A stretch of DNA of 51,995 nucleotides from a virus. Both the position numbers and the translations under genes were made by a program. Positions 8,164-16,673 of this stretch are shown here, in pieces. The notes under the pieces were generated by a model. The model saw only the letters and a list, made by a program, of their open reading frames with translations. It made no database searches and was not told where the DNA came from. The stretch spans positions 1-51,995 of IMG/VR virus record IMGVR_UViG_3300017987_000120; one strand, 5' to 3'. Positions within the stretch are counted from its first letter, which is position 1. Every line of letters starts with the position of its first letter.

Positions 8164-8943
8164 ATGGACCACGAAAACATCAGCGTTGCTCAGGCTATGC
8201 TATTCCGCATCTTGCAGCGCTACCAGATGCGTCTGACCCCCGAAGGGGTCCACAACGAGCTAGAAGTGATCGTTCGCGCGGTGTATCCCGACGTGGACCC
8301 CTTCGACCGCAGGACGATACGCAACGCTCTCAGGTGTCTGGGGCTGGCAGCAGTTGCCGAGGTACTCAAGGGTTCCGTAGCGGTTGCCAAAGAGGCGGAC
8401 TATTCCTGCCCGATGTTAGGGACGACTGTAGTTATCCCATGCAGGAACGTAGGATGCCGTTACCACCTGAAAGGTCACCCGGAACACCAAGACTGCCTAC
8501 TTGTGCGCTCGCGCGAGTCGGAAATGTCCGTCGACGCCATCTCGGAAGTGACTGGGCTCGACTCGGAAGACGTGCAAGATATCTTGCTCGCAGCAATGCG
8601 GCAGATGCGGCAGGCGACAGTGACCGTTGCCAAAGACACCGCCGAGCTTCACCAACAGTTTGTATTCCTGCACAACCCGAAGGTTTGTGGTGTCTGCGAG
8701 CGACGCATCGACGGAAAGCCCTTCTACGTCGAAGACTCCGTAGTGATCTGTTCCCCGGAGTGTTGCAACATCCGACCGCCCTCACACATCGTCATCGAAT
8801 CCCGCACCGGGATTGCGGCCCAGCAAGTCATTGACTGGGCCATGCGGCATTTCGAGACTATCGAAGCCGCTGCCCAAGCTCTCCAGTTCCCACCGTCCGT
8901 CCTACTTGCAGCGGTCGGTAACCACCAACCCAACCGACAGTGA
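8164..8943 (+). CDS. cysteine-rich protein with HTH-like segment
   Basis: The protein has about 259 residues. Three cysteine groups (CPML...CRNVGC, CGVCERRI and ICSPECC) suggest one or two zinc sites. Between them lies a helix-rich stretch (SVDAISEVTGLDSEDVQDIL, about residues 122-141) resembling a helix-turn-helix, and a similar AAQALQFPPSVLLAAV near the end. A DNA-binding regulator is possible but not shown. ATG 8164 is chosen; GTG 8152 is in frame and neither has a clear ribosome site. The stop overlaps the leader of the next gene. Confidence 0.6.
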   Translation: MDHENISVAQAMLFRILQRYQMRLTPEGVHNELEVIVRAVYPDVDPFDRRTIRNALRCLGLAAVAEVLKGSVAVAKEADYSCPMLGTTVVIPCRNVGCRYHLKGHPEHQDCLLVRSRESEMSVDAISEVTGLDSEDVQDILLAAMRQMRQATVTVAKDTAELHQQFVFLHNPKVCGVCERRIDGKPFYVEDSVVICSPECCNIRPPSHIVIESRTGIAAQQVIDWAMRHFETIEAAAQALQFPPSVLLAAVGNHQPNRQ

Positions 8944-8957
8944 AACAGGAGAAGACC

Positions 8958-10223
8958 ATGACGTCTTCCATGCTCGGCGGAACCGACCGGCTCGGTGAGA
9001 AGCTCTCCCAACGCTTGTCCGAACAGGTCGGCTACCGCAGCGATCTCTACCTCGGCGACTACCGCATGGCCGGAACCCAGCTCGCTACCATCGGCATCGG
9101 CTACGACCAGGTGCTCGGGCAGCCCTCGGGCGAGCAGATCGAGGAATTCGTGATCAAGCGCTTCCAGGGTCGGATCCGAGCGCACATGTCCTCGGCCTTC
9201 GCCCACTCCTCGCAACGGGTGGTGACCCTCAACGTCACCGCGAACCGAGTCTCCGCGGCCTTCGACTCGATGCGCCAGCGTCTCGCCTGCATCGGCCCCA
9301 ACCGCTACGTCGAAGCCGGCACCAACGCGGTGTGGGAGCTGGAGGATGTCGAGGGGCGTCCGGTGGTCTTCCGGGTGGCCGAGGAAGACCTCGAAGAGAT
9401 CCTCAAGAAGACGCGCGGCAGCCTGGCGCGCTCCAGCAGTGTACGCCTCGCCGACTGCGTCGAAGGCGGCGAACAGCTGGTGGTGCTCAACGCCAACGTC
9501 GCCTACTTCGACCTCAACGGCCAGCAGCGTGTCGGCACTGTGATGTCGGTCCCCGACAACGAGGGTTACCTCACTGTGCAACACGACAGCCAGACCAACC
9601 GCGTACACTACAACCAGGTGCGCGAGGTGCTAGCCAGTGAGGGCCTCGACGGTGCCACCAAGACCAAGCTAGAGCGCTACTTCACCGAGATGTTCGGCGA
9701 CAAGGACTACGCCAAGGATCTCGTGCGCGAGGCCCAGGTAGTCACCGGCACCGCCGAGGAGTTCGTGGCCTTCGTGACCACCGCCGGGATGATGGACGCC
9801 ACCACCGCGCTGCTGTTCGTGGACGACCTCAAGCGCGAAGCGGGCATCGTCCTTCCCGCCGGCCCGAAGAACATCCCCGGTCTGGTGCTCGCACGCTGGA
9901 ACGGCAACGGCGTCGAGTTCCAGCTCGACATCGAGGCGGCCGAGAGCGCGCTCGGGCAAGACGCCCCTCGGGGTCGGTTCAACGCTGACCGCACCGCTGG
10001 GCGGATGCAGCGGGACAACTCCCCCTTCGGGAAGCTGGTGGAGAAGGCAACCAAGTTCGGAGCCAGCGCCTTCGAGAGCTGGAACGACAGTGGGATCATC
10101 GGTCTCCCCAAGGGGAGCAACGTCTCGGCGTTCAAGCGCTGGGTCAAGCAGCAAGGCTGGAAGGTCACCGACTCGGGTGGTGACGGGCAAGGCGGCTGGA
10201 TGATCGAAGTCGTCAAGAAGTAG
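8958..10223 (+). CDS. large conserved-looking phage protein, function unknown
   Basis: The protein has 421 residues and starts at MTSSMLGG with AGGAG upstream. The composition is that of a well-folded soluble protein: an alpha/beta N-terminal half to about residue 200, a helical middle (KTKLERYFTEMFGDKDYAKD) and a C-terminal segment with SAFKRWVKQQGWKV. No catalytic motif is recognisable. Codon use is strongly GC-rich (third-position C/G), like the capsid genes and unlike the flanking small genes, which suggests high expression. It may be an abundant early or virion protein; this is inference only. Confidence 0.65.
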   Translation: MTSSMLGGTDRLGEKLSQRLSEQVGYRSDLYLGDYRMAGTQLATIGIGYDQVLGQPSGEQIEEFVIKRFQGRIRAHMSSAFAHSSQRVVTLNVTANRVSAAFDSMRQRLACIGPNRYVEAGTNAVWELEDVEGRPVVFRVAEEDLEEILKKTRGSLARSSSVRLADCVEGGEQLVVLNANVAYFDLNGQQRVGTVMSVPDNEGYLTVQHDSQTNRVHYNQVREVLASEGLDGATKTKLERYFTEMFGDKDYAKDLVREAQVVTGTAEEFVAFVTTAGMMDATTALLFVDDLKREAGIVLPAGPKNIPGLVLARWNGNGVEFQLDIEAAESALGQDAPRGRFNADRTAGRMQRDNSPFGKLVEKATKFGASAFESWNDSGIIGLPKGSNVSAFKRWVKQQGWKVTDSGGDGQGGWMIEVVKK

Positions 10224-10227
10224 TGCT

Positions 10228-10701
10228 GTGAACCACCGAGCGCTGGTCTACAATCCGCGACTGTCGCCATGCGCTCGTGTGGTACTGCTCATTGCTGCCG
10301 AGTCCTTGGAGCCGCATGTACCCTTCCGGAAGCTACCGCCGGAAGTACAGCGATTCGTGCAAAGCTACTTGCAGCGGATGGCTGCGGAGGGTGGTCCGCA
10401 GTCGCTCTTCGGCAAGGAGTTGGTGGCCCAGAACCCCGCCCCCGAACGGGTACGCAACACGTGGAAGTGGCGGGCTACCCGGCCGGTGATGAACAAGCTG
10501 CGCATCCCGCGCTTCGCCTTGGAGTGCGAGCTAGTACGTGCGGCTTATCCAACCCGCAACCTTACCCGCGTGGACATCAGCGACATTGTGCGCTACCTCC
10601 GGGTGCAAGGGCACACCGACAACCTGATCGCCTTTGTGGGTGAGCACGGGATGGAGAAGCTCTCCGGGTTGATCCAGGCAACCTTGTCGCGCATTTCGTG
10701 A
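10228..10701 (+). CDS. hypothetical basic protein
   Basis: The protein has 157 residues and begins with GTG four bases after the previous stop, so it is probably translationally coupled. It is rich in Arg and Leu and helical throughout, without Cys clusters or enzyme motifs. The segment SDIVRYLRVQGHTDNLIAFV could be a small DNA-binding helix pair. It is the last gene of the rightward operon before a 133-base gap. Confidence 0.5.
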   Translation: MNHRALVYNPRLSPCARVVLLIAAESLEPHVPFRKLPPEVQRFVQSYLQRMAAEGGPQSLFGKELVAQNPAPERVRNTWKWRATRPVMNKLRIPRFALECELVRAAYPTRNLTRVDISDIVRYLRVQGHTDNLIAFVGEHGMEKLSGLIQATLSRIS

Positions 10702-10834
10702 CCTCGGCAGCATGGAAGAGGCATACGAAGCAGCCGGAGAAGATTCCACCGTTGACTGACCAGAAGACTAGTCCGAAGCACACCTGGTGCGGAGAAGGGC
10801 AGATTGTCAGCAGCAACGATCATAGAGGATGCTC
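10702..10834 (+). other. gap before the effector-like block
   Basis: This 133-base stretch holds no gene I trust. A 15-codon acidic frame (10710-10757) and a longer frame continuing to 10961 both lack support, and the second overlaps the real gene at 10835. An AGAGG ribosome site sits at 10824-10828. A promoter here is plausible because gene content changes, but I cannot point to defined boxes. Confidence 0.3.
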
Positions 10835-12595
10835 ATGTCGCACCTATCTGATACTCTTCTCCGAGTGGCTGGATCCTTCCGACACCCCAAGTCCGAGCAC
10901 TCTTTCCAGCAGTACGTCGCTGACAAGAAGTTCAAGTCGGAGAAGTCCGGCCGCGGGGTGAAGTTTCGGTCCTTGCCCACCAGCCAGCAGCGCAAAATCC
11001 GCAAGCAGTGGAAGCGCAACGAGGGCAAGGGCGCGCACCGCAACGAGATGGGAATTGACTTCGGGAGCCACCTGCGCGACCTCAAGCGGCATGTGCGGGA
11101 TCAGCTTGGTGGCAGCAAGATCGGCAACCTGGAACACTTCGTAGACGACGACGGCGACGAGACCATCGGACTGGACTTCAAACGCGACGGAGAAAACCAC
11201 GAGTTCTACATCCACCACACAGACAACCACGAAGTGCTGGTTGTCAACCACGCCACTGGCGAAGAACAATCGCTCAACCTCGAGGGGCACAAGAACGTTG
11301 AGGCAGCAATCATGGGGGCGGTGGATCGGCTCTCCAAGCCGAAGCACGCCGGCAGCCGCTTCCTAGCCGAGTGCCTCGAAGAAGACAGCGACACCCTCAA
11401 GAGCGTTGCCAAGGATCTCGGATGGAAGGTCAAAGGCGCGAAGAAGATCAAGCGACGCATCCAACGGCTTCTCGACGACCCAGACACCGACTGGGATGAC
11501 CTCGCACGCAAGCTCGGGAACGCTGGCTGGGATGACCTGGAAGACCACGCCGATGACAACCCCGACAGCGGGGATGTGCCCGATTCGCACCCGAAGCCAG
11601 AGAAGGAAGTCCATCCGAAGACCAAGCTGCTGCAACAGCACGGTGACGTGCTGCGAGAACGGGGCTTCACCGAGAAGCAGCTCCAGCGTGCTACCCCCGA
11701 GACCATCCAGCAGATCATGGACGAGGGATTAGAGAACCGCGGTCTGTCGATCATGAATGACGGGCGGTTAGTCAAGATCAAGCCGAAGAGCGCGCTACGT
11801 GAGACTGGACGCACCACCCCCGGAGGGGGAACCGAATTCGTCTACGGCCCGCTCAGCACCGAACGGGGTGAAATACAACACCTGGCGCACAGCAAGAGCT
11901 ACAGCACCCACCGCAAGAACGGAAAGAAGGCACGGGGCGTAGCACGCAGCACCGGCAAAACCCAACACACTTCGTGGTCCTGGCGCGGCGATCCCTCGGG
12001 ACACGCTTGGCACTTCCCCGATGGATCTTCCATCGGGGTAGAACACGATCCGATCAATCGAGAGTATGTCGTCAAGCGCACCGATAAGCGCGGGAACCCG
12101 ATGTCGGGAACCGTGTTCTCAGGTAGCTTGGAAGACGGAATAAATCGCCTCCGAGAAGAAGAAGGCGTGTCGGTACCTGAGGAGAGCCTGCTCGAGCGCC
12201 AATCGAGTGCAGGTGCGGTCTCAAAGACCAGCCGCGAGGTGGTGCGTACCTTGCTCACCGAGTTCGGTGTCGAAGACCTGTCACAGCTCAGCCCCAAGCA
12301 GCGCCGTGAGGTGATGAACGCCATCGAAGATGCTCCCGAAGCCAAGAAGACTGTGAAGGGAGTAGTCGTGCGGGCTTGGATGCACGGAATCATCCCCCCA
12401 GGCAAGGGGCCGAATAAACCTTCTGGGCCGGGACCTGATCCCGACTGCGAACAACAGGACGGCAGCGGCGACGAGGAAGATGAGACCGATGCCTTTTTCG
12501 GTCCTGGGGCTACTGGAACACAGAACATGCGAGTACAGCCAGCACCCGACGGCAACCCCAACCTCGACGAGTTCCGACACTGGCCCAACGGGTGA
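10835..12595 (+). CDS. large basic/acidic multi-segment protein, possible internal virion protein
   Basis: The protein has 586 residues. It begins with a short amphipathic segment, MSHLSDTLLRVAG, followed by a basic module (KFKSEKSGRGVKFRSLPTSQ and QRKIRKQW, residues 31-60) that recurs in the protein starting at 23554. The middle is acidic and helical (residues 165-215). About residues 290-420 contain GGGTEFVYGP and repeated Trp/His-rich beta segments. The C-terminus is Pro/Gly/Asp-rich and probably disordered. ATG 10835 is favoured over 10829 by ribosome-site spacing. No enzyme domain was recognised. Position and N-terminal features suggest a prohead-core or injected protein. Confidence 0.55.
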   Translation: MSHLSDTLLRVAGSFRHPKSEHSFQQYVADKKFKSEKSGRGVKFRSLPTSQQRKIRKQWKRNEGKGAHRNEMGIDFGSHLRDLKRHVRDQLGGSKIGNLEHFVDDDGDETIGLDFKRDGENHEFYIHHTDNHEVLVVNHATGEEQSLNLEGHKNVEAAIMGAVDRLSKPKHAGSRFLAECLEEDSDTLKSVAKDLGWKVKGAKKIKRRIQRLLDDPDTDWDDLARKLGNAGWDDLEDHADDNPDSGDVPDSHPKPEKEVHPKTKLLQQHGDVLRERGFTEKQLQRATPETIQQIMDEGLENRGLSIMNDGRLVKIKPKSALRETGRTTPGGGTEFVYGPLSTERGEIQHLAHSKSYSTHRKNGKKARGVARSTGKTQHTSWSWRGDPSGHAWHFPDGSSIGVEHDPINREYVVKRTDKRGNPMSGTVFSGSLEDGINRLREEEGVSVPEESLLERQSSAGAVSKTSREVVRTLLTEFGVEDLSQLSPKQRREVMNAIEDAPEAKKTVKGVVVRAWMHGIIPPGKGPNKPSGPGPDPDCEQQDGSGDEEDETDAFFGPGATGTQNMRVQPAPDGNPNLDEFRHWPNG

Positions 12596-12598
12596 GCC

Positions 12599-14149
12599 GT
12601 GGATTACGACTACGCCAAAGATCGCTTCCTTGCACTGAGCAATAGCGACATGCTTGCTGCTGCGCTATTAGACCCCCCACGTAGCGAATGGAACCACGAC
12701 CAGACCGCAGTGTGGTCAATCATTGTGCGTCTGGCGATGTACTTCGCACGCGAAGATGGCGACGAAACAGAATGGATGTCCTACCTCCCGGTGATCAAGG
12801 GAGAAGACGAGCAGGGCAAGAGCCGCGACCGAGCTACCCTCAAGGCTTCGATCCTCAAGGACATTGAGGATACCTACCAGGACTGGCACGACCAGGAGCA
12901 ACACCGACAGAAGTGGCTCAAGGAGCACCCGGGTGAGAACTACAGCATTGCTCCGGAGCCAGTCATCGGTATTTACTACCTGCGCGAATACTTCAACCAG
13001 GCGGGGGAGAGCCTCACCGGAGGACACTACCCTACCCTCGGTGAGCGCCAGAAGTCCCACCTCATCCGCACGCTGCTACGCGAGCTGGTGAAAGAAGGTA
13101 AGCTCGAACGCAGCACAGCTTACGACCCAGTACGCAAGCGCGAGACTCCGGCGTACAGCCCAGTAACCTCGAATCAAGAGGAACAAGAGGGTCCGGAACA
13201 AAACGTCGGTTCCCCGCCACCCAAGCCCGGCATCACCAACCCCGCCGACATTGACAAAGACGCTTACTACACCGTTTGGGAGCGGCACACCGACGGCAAG
13301 ACTTGGATGCTCGACCGCTCCTACCGTGGCATCTACTTCACCCCCAACACCGAGGGGGTCTTCTACGTCAACTCGCCGGACCATGTAGTCATGCCGCAAG
13401 GAGAGAATCCTAACGAAGGTGTGGCAGCGGACAAAACAGAGCAGCCAATACTCGGACTTGAGCCGGGTCCTTACAACGACATCCTTCGGGAAATCTGGGA
13501 CAACTACCACACAGGCAAGTGGGACGACAAGCGCATCGCACGCAAAGATAAGCGCCGACTCTCTAGGATGGCTCGGCTGATTCCGTTGGACCATAACGGC
13601 ATTCAACTGATCGACATCCTCACCACCCGCTCCGGATGGATGGGCGCTGACAAGATCCTCACCCGGCGGTACGCCGACGACACACGGCGCAACCGCGAGA
13701 TTGCTGGGGCACGGTCTGGGGGCAAGTTAGCCGCAGGCATAGCCTTTGTGCGCAAGGGCAAAGAAGGTCCCGAGGTGCTACTGGTGCATCCGACCAATGC
13801 CGGTTGGCGAGGCAGCTACGGGATTCCCAAGGGGATGGTCGAAGAGGACGAAGCTCCAAAGGCTGCTGCCTTGCGTGAGACTGCCGAAGAGATCGGCATC
13901 GAGGTGCCTGCCGGAAAGATTATCGGCGGTCCGTTCCACATGACCCACAAGGGAAAGGTGGTCACCTACTGGATTGCCGACGGTGCTGGGATGAAAGACC
14001 GAATCCCGAAGGCGCGCTTGCAAACGGAGGAGGTCGATTGGGCCGGCTTCGTAGCACTGGGCACCGAAGCTGAGCGCCGTACTCACATCGGACAGTATCA
14101 AGTGCTCCAACAAGTTGCTGAATTCTATCGGCTGTGGAAGGGCAAGTGA
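12599..14149 (+). CDS. Nudix hydrolase-tailed phage protein
   Basis: The protein has 516 residues and a GTG start three bases after the previous stop. Residues 380-516 form a Nudix domain. The Nudix box runs from GMVEEDE through seven residues to RETAEEIGI (about residues 411-433), with all catalytic Glu and Arg positions present. Nudix enzymes cleave nucleoside diphosphates linked to another group, such as ADP-ribose, NAD, caps or oxidised dNTPs. The N-terminal 45 residues (AKDRFLALSNSDM, then W...Q.AVW) match the N-terminus of the next protein, so they look like a shared module. The middle (100-370) is unrecognised. Its stop overlaps the next ATG (TGATG), so the two are co-translated. Confidence 0.8.
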   Translation: MDYDYAKDRFLALSNSDMLAAALLDPPRSEWNHDQTAVWSIIVRLAMYFAREDGDETEWMSYLPVIKGEDEQGKSRDRATLKASILKDIEDTYQDWHDQEQHRQKWLKEHPGENYSIAPEPVIGIYYLREYFNQAGESLTGGHYPTLGERQKSHLIRTLLRELVKEGKLERSTAYDPVRKRETPAYSPVTSNQEEQEGPEQNVGSPPPKPGITNPADIDKDAYYTVWERHTDGKTWMLDRSYRGIYFTPNTEGVFYVNSPDHVVMPQGENPNEGVAADKTEQPILGLEPGPYNDILREIWDNYHTGKWDDKRIARKDKRRLSRMARLIPLDHNGIQLIDILTTRSGWMGADKILTRRYADDTRRNREIAGARSGGKLAAGIAFVRKGKEGPEVLLVHPTNAGWRGSYGIPKGMVEEDEAPKAAALRETAEEIGIEVPAGKIIGGPFHMTHKGKVVTYWIADGAGMKDRIPKARLQTEEVDWAGFVALGTEAERRTHIGQYQVLQQVAEFYRLWKGK

Positions 14150-15903
14150 TGACTGCCAAGGATCGGTTTTCTGCGCTGTTGAACTCGAAGAACATGGAAG
14201 CCTTTGCTGCGCCCTTCGAGGCGTGGGGCGCTGAACAGCGCGCCGCCTGGGCCGCACTAGAGGCTGTTCGGAAACTGATCTCTCCCGAGAGCCACCTTCC
14301 CGAGTTCACCTTCAGTAGTGGTAGCGCCCCCTTCGTGCATCGAGGACACTTCCGGGTTGAATACTTGGCGAAGCACGCAGACTTCGTACCAAAGTTGATA
14401 GCCCATCTCCAGCAATGCGAGAGCGCTTACGCCGGTGCCGGGATACGCTTTCAGGGGACTGTTCCGGTGGCGATCAAGGGCAAGGGCAAAAGCAACCGGC
14501 CGTTCTACCTCAAGCGTTGGGGCGATGCGGGATTCATCCAGTTTGTACCGCGCCGACTCAACCGTGAGGAAGACCTTGAGATTAGCGTTCACGAAATGGC
14601 GCACTACCTGCACAACGAGTGGTTGCCGTCTGGCTTCCAAAACAAGCACATCCGATCCCAATTCGAGGAACACGAAAACGACGAAAACACTGGCGGCTCT
14701 CGCATCGAGGCGCTTCGGGACGAAATAGTAGATATCCTCGCCGAGATCCGCAAGCTCGCCCGACGGTTTTTCAGAAAGGGCCGGGAATTCCCGAGCGAGG
14801 GGTACGAGGTGCTTGGCACTCGCAAGGGCAAACATCTGCTGTGGCTTCCCGAAGTCAAGATACGTTACCGAGGAAACTCGACGGGCACCTGGGCCAATAT
14901 CAGGTCTGTCGCATACATGCTACCAGACATTGAGAAGCGTGCCATCGAGGATCTGCTTGAGATATACGAACGCGCTGCCAAAGACTACAATTACGTGAAC
15001 CAGCAACAATCGGATGACAAGTACCAGTCGTGGCGCAGCAAGTGGGTGCCAACCGACTACGCCAAAACCAACCACAAGGAGTGGTTCGCGGAGGTACTGA
15101 CGGCAACGCTGTTGCACCCCGACAAAGTCGATCCCGAAGTGAAAGAATGGGTGTTAACTGTAGCACGCACGGGGGTTGCCCCAGAGAAGCAGCATACTCC
15201 CGCTAAGCCCTCTTCGTCAAGTAAGGTCGAAACACCCGCCGAGCCAGTGAAGCTACCAGAGAACAACCACCTTCGCAAGAAGTATGGGGCGTTGCACTCC
15301 TTCGTGATGGGTGAGTGGGGCAATCAATCCTTCCGCCCTACCAGCCTGGCCGTCGCCGGAGCCTTTGCCAATGCCCTTGGTGATGACATCGGCCCACAGT
15401 CTTTCAAAGATGCTGCCGAGTACAAACAAGCGAAGCAAGCGCACAAACTCTTCAACAAGCCACACCGGAAAAAGATTCCGGAATATGTTCAGGATCTCTA
15501 TCGACTGAACCAGCAAGCCCTCGCCAGGGAGTTTGGAGATACGATCACGCTCTATCGGGGTATCCCTGTCAGCGAGGCACCAAAGATTTACGCCGATATC
15601 CAACGCGGGATGAACCAGGTCTCAATACCAGTACGGTACCTTTCATCCTGGACGGTGCTTCGGCAGGCCGCGGTGAATGAGGCTATGCGTGACTCCCTAG
15701 AGGGTGTTGGAGTGCTGCTTCAGATCACAGTGCCGCGAGAGCAGATTGCTTTCTCGTATTTAGTGGCCAATGCTGATGGTCACCGCGAGGAGCGTATTGA
15801 CCGTTACGAGTGTGTACTGCGTGAGACCAGCGGCAAGATCAGCGCACAAGCCGAAGTTACCACAGACAGCTTCAACGAGGATTTTGAGGACGCGGACTGG
15901 TAG
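14149..15903 (+). CDS. metalloprotease-like / ADP-ribosyltransferase-like fusion protein
   Basis: This is a 584-residue protein with three parts. Residues 1-45 (TAKDRFSALLNSKNM) repeat the N-terminal module of the Nudix protein. Around residue 147 there is a zinc-protease motif, HEMAHYLHNEW (HExxH), in a region of about 250 residues; a third ligand is not certain. Residues 365-584 follow a disordered Pro/Ser linker and resemble an R-S-E class ADP-ribosyltransferase: LYRGI (Arg, about 469), YLSSWT (about 497) and REERIDRYECVL (Glu pair, about 546-555). The usual S-T-S reads S-S-W, so activity needs testing. T4-type phages inject ADP-ribosyltransferases to modify host proteins, and a similar role is inferred here. 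Confidence 0.65.
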   Translation: MTAKDRFSALLNSKNMEAFAAPFEAWGAEQRAAWAALEAVRKLISPESHLPEFTFSSGSAPFVHRGHFRVEYLAKHADFVPKLIAHLQQCESAYAGAGIRFQGTVPVAIKGKGKSNRPFYLKRWGDAGFIQFVPRRLNREEDLEISVHEMAHYLHNEWLPSGFQNKHIRSQFEEHENDENTGGSRIEALRDEIVDILAEIRKLARRFFRKGREFPSEGYEVLGTRKGKHLLWLPEVKIRYRGNSTGTWANIRSVAYMLPDIEKRAIEDLLEIYERAAKDYNYVNQQQSDDKYQSWRSKWVPTDYAKTNHKEWFAEVLTATLLHPDKVDPEVKEWVLTVARTGVAPEKQHTPAKPSSSSKVETPAEPVKLPENNHLRKKYGALHSFVMGEWGNQSFRPTSLAVAGAFANALGDDIGPQSFKDAAEYKQAKQAHKLFNKPHRKKIPEYVQDLYRLNQQALAREFGDTITLYRGIPVSEAPKIYADIQRGMNQVSIPVRYLSSWTVLRQAAVNEAMRDSLEGVGVLLQITVPREQIAFSYLVANADGHREERIDRYECVLRETSGKISAQAEVTTDSFNEDFEDADW

Positions 15904-15947
15904 GGGCGACACAGGGCGCTACGCGAGCAACATTTAGGGACGGTAAC

Positions 15948-16673
15948 ATGAAGTCAACACGCGACAAAAGACGCGGAACCAGGGGGCAGTCTTTCGATCC
16001 TAGCGCCGTCGAGCTGATGCCGATGGTCAAGCGTTTGCAGATAGCGCGACAGCTTGCTCGCAAGGGCAAGAGCAAGAAGCTCATCCGCAAGAAGACGCAA
16101 CTAGACGACGACGAAATCCAGGCGATCATCGACGCAGAGACCGGCATCGCCGAGCGACTCTCGCACCGCGATACACTCAAGAAGATGCTCGTGAAGCTGC
16201 AAGGGTTGTTGCCTACTGCATACGCCACCTACGAGAGCAACCCCAGCGGGTACAACGCGGGGGCCATCAACACGCTATCAGCCGAAGTGCGCTCGATCAT
16301 GGCGCATATCGACGATCTGCAACGTCCGGAATCGCAAGTCCTCGAGCTGATTCAGACCATTCTGCAACCTTTCATCCGTGATTCCATGCGGGACCACGTG
16401 GTCGAGCTACGCACTGCTCGGCAAGCCTGCATCGCAGTAGCGGAAACCCCCGAGGCCGAGCGCGCTATTCGTGCAGCCTTTGGGAGCTTGGCCAAGAACA
16501 TGGGCATTTCGTTTCAGGACCGTTACTCGGAGTACACTGAGAAGCTCGGCCTGCTGATGCAGTGCGATCTCGAAGAGCTGCGCAAGGTCGCCCGAGACTC
16601 CATGAGCGAGAGTGTCGACCAACAAGCGGCCCTCGGAGACAGCAACGTAGTCTCCCTTCCGGGAAGGCGCTAG
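15948..16673 (+). CDS. candidate small terminase subunit
   Basis: The protein has 241 residues and lies directly upstream of the large terminase, whose GTG start overlaps this stop (TAGTG). The basic N-terminal part (LQIARQLARKGKSKKLIRKK, then LDDDEIQAII) has helix-turn-helix character, and the rest is a long helical region that could oligomerise (residues 60-215). That layout and position fit a TerS that recognises packaging DNA. No sequence family was recognised, so the call rests mainly on synteny. ATG 15948 gives an N-terminus of MKSTRDKRRG. Confidence 0.55.
   Translation: MKSTRDKRRGTRGQSFDPSAVELMPMVKRLQIARQLARKGKSKKLIRKKTQLDDDEIQAIIDAETGIAERLSHRDTLKKMLVKLQGLLPTAYATYESNPSGYNAGAINTLSAEVRSIMAHIDDLQRPESQVLELIQTILQPFIRDSMRDHVVELRTARQACIAVAETPEAERAIRAAFGSLAKNMGISFQDRYSEYTEKLGLLMQCDLEELRKVARDSMSESVDQQAALGDSNVVSLPGRR

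Noticed and set aside
10698-10961. 87-codon frame between 10701 and the 10835 gene
   Set aside because: Overlaps the real gene out of frame and is Ser/Arg-rich with no protein-like pattern.
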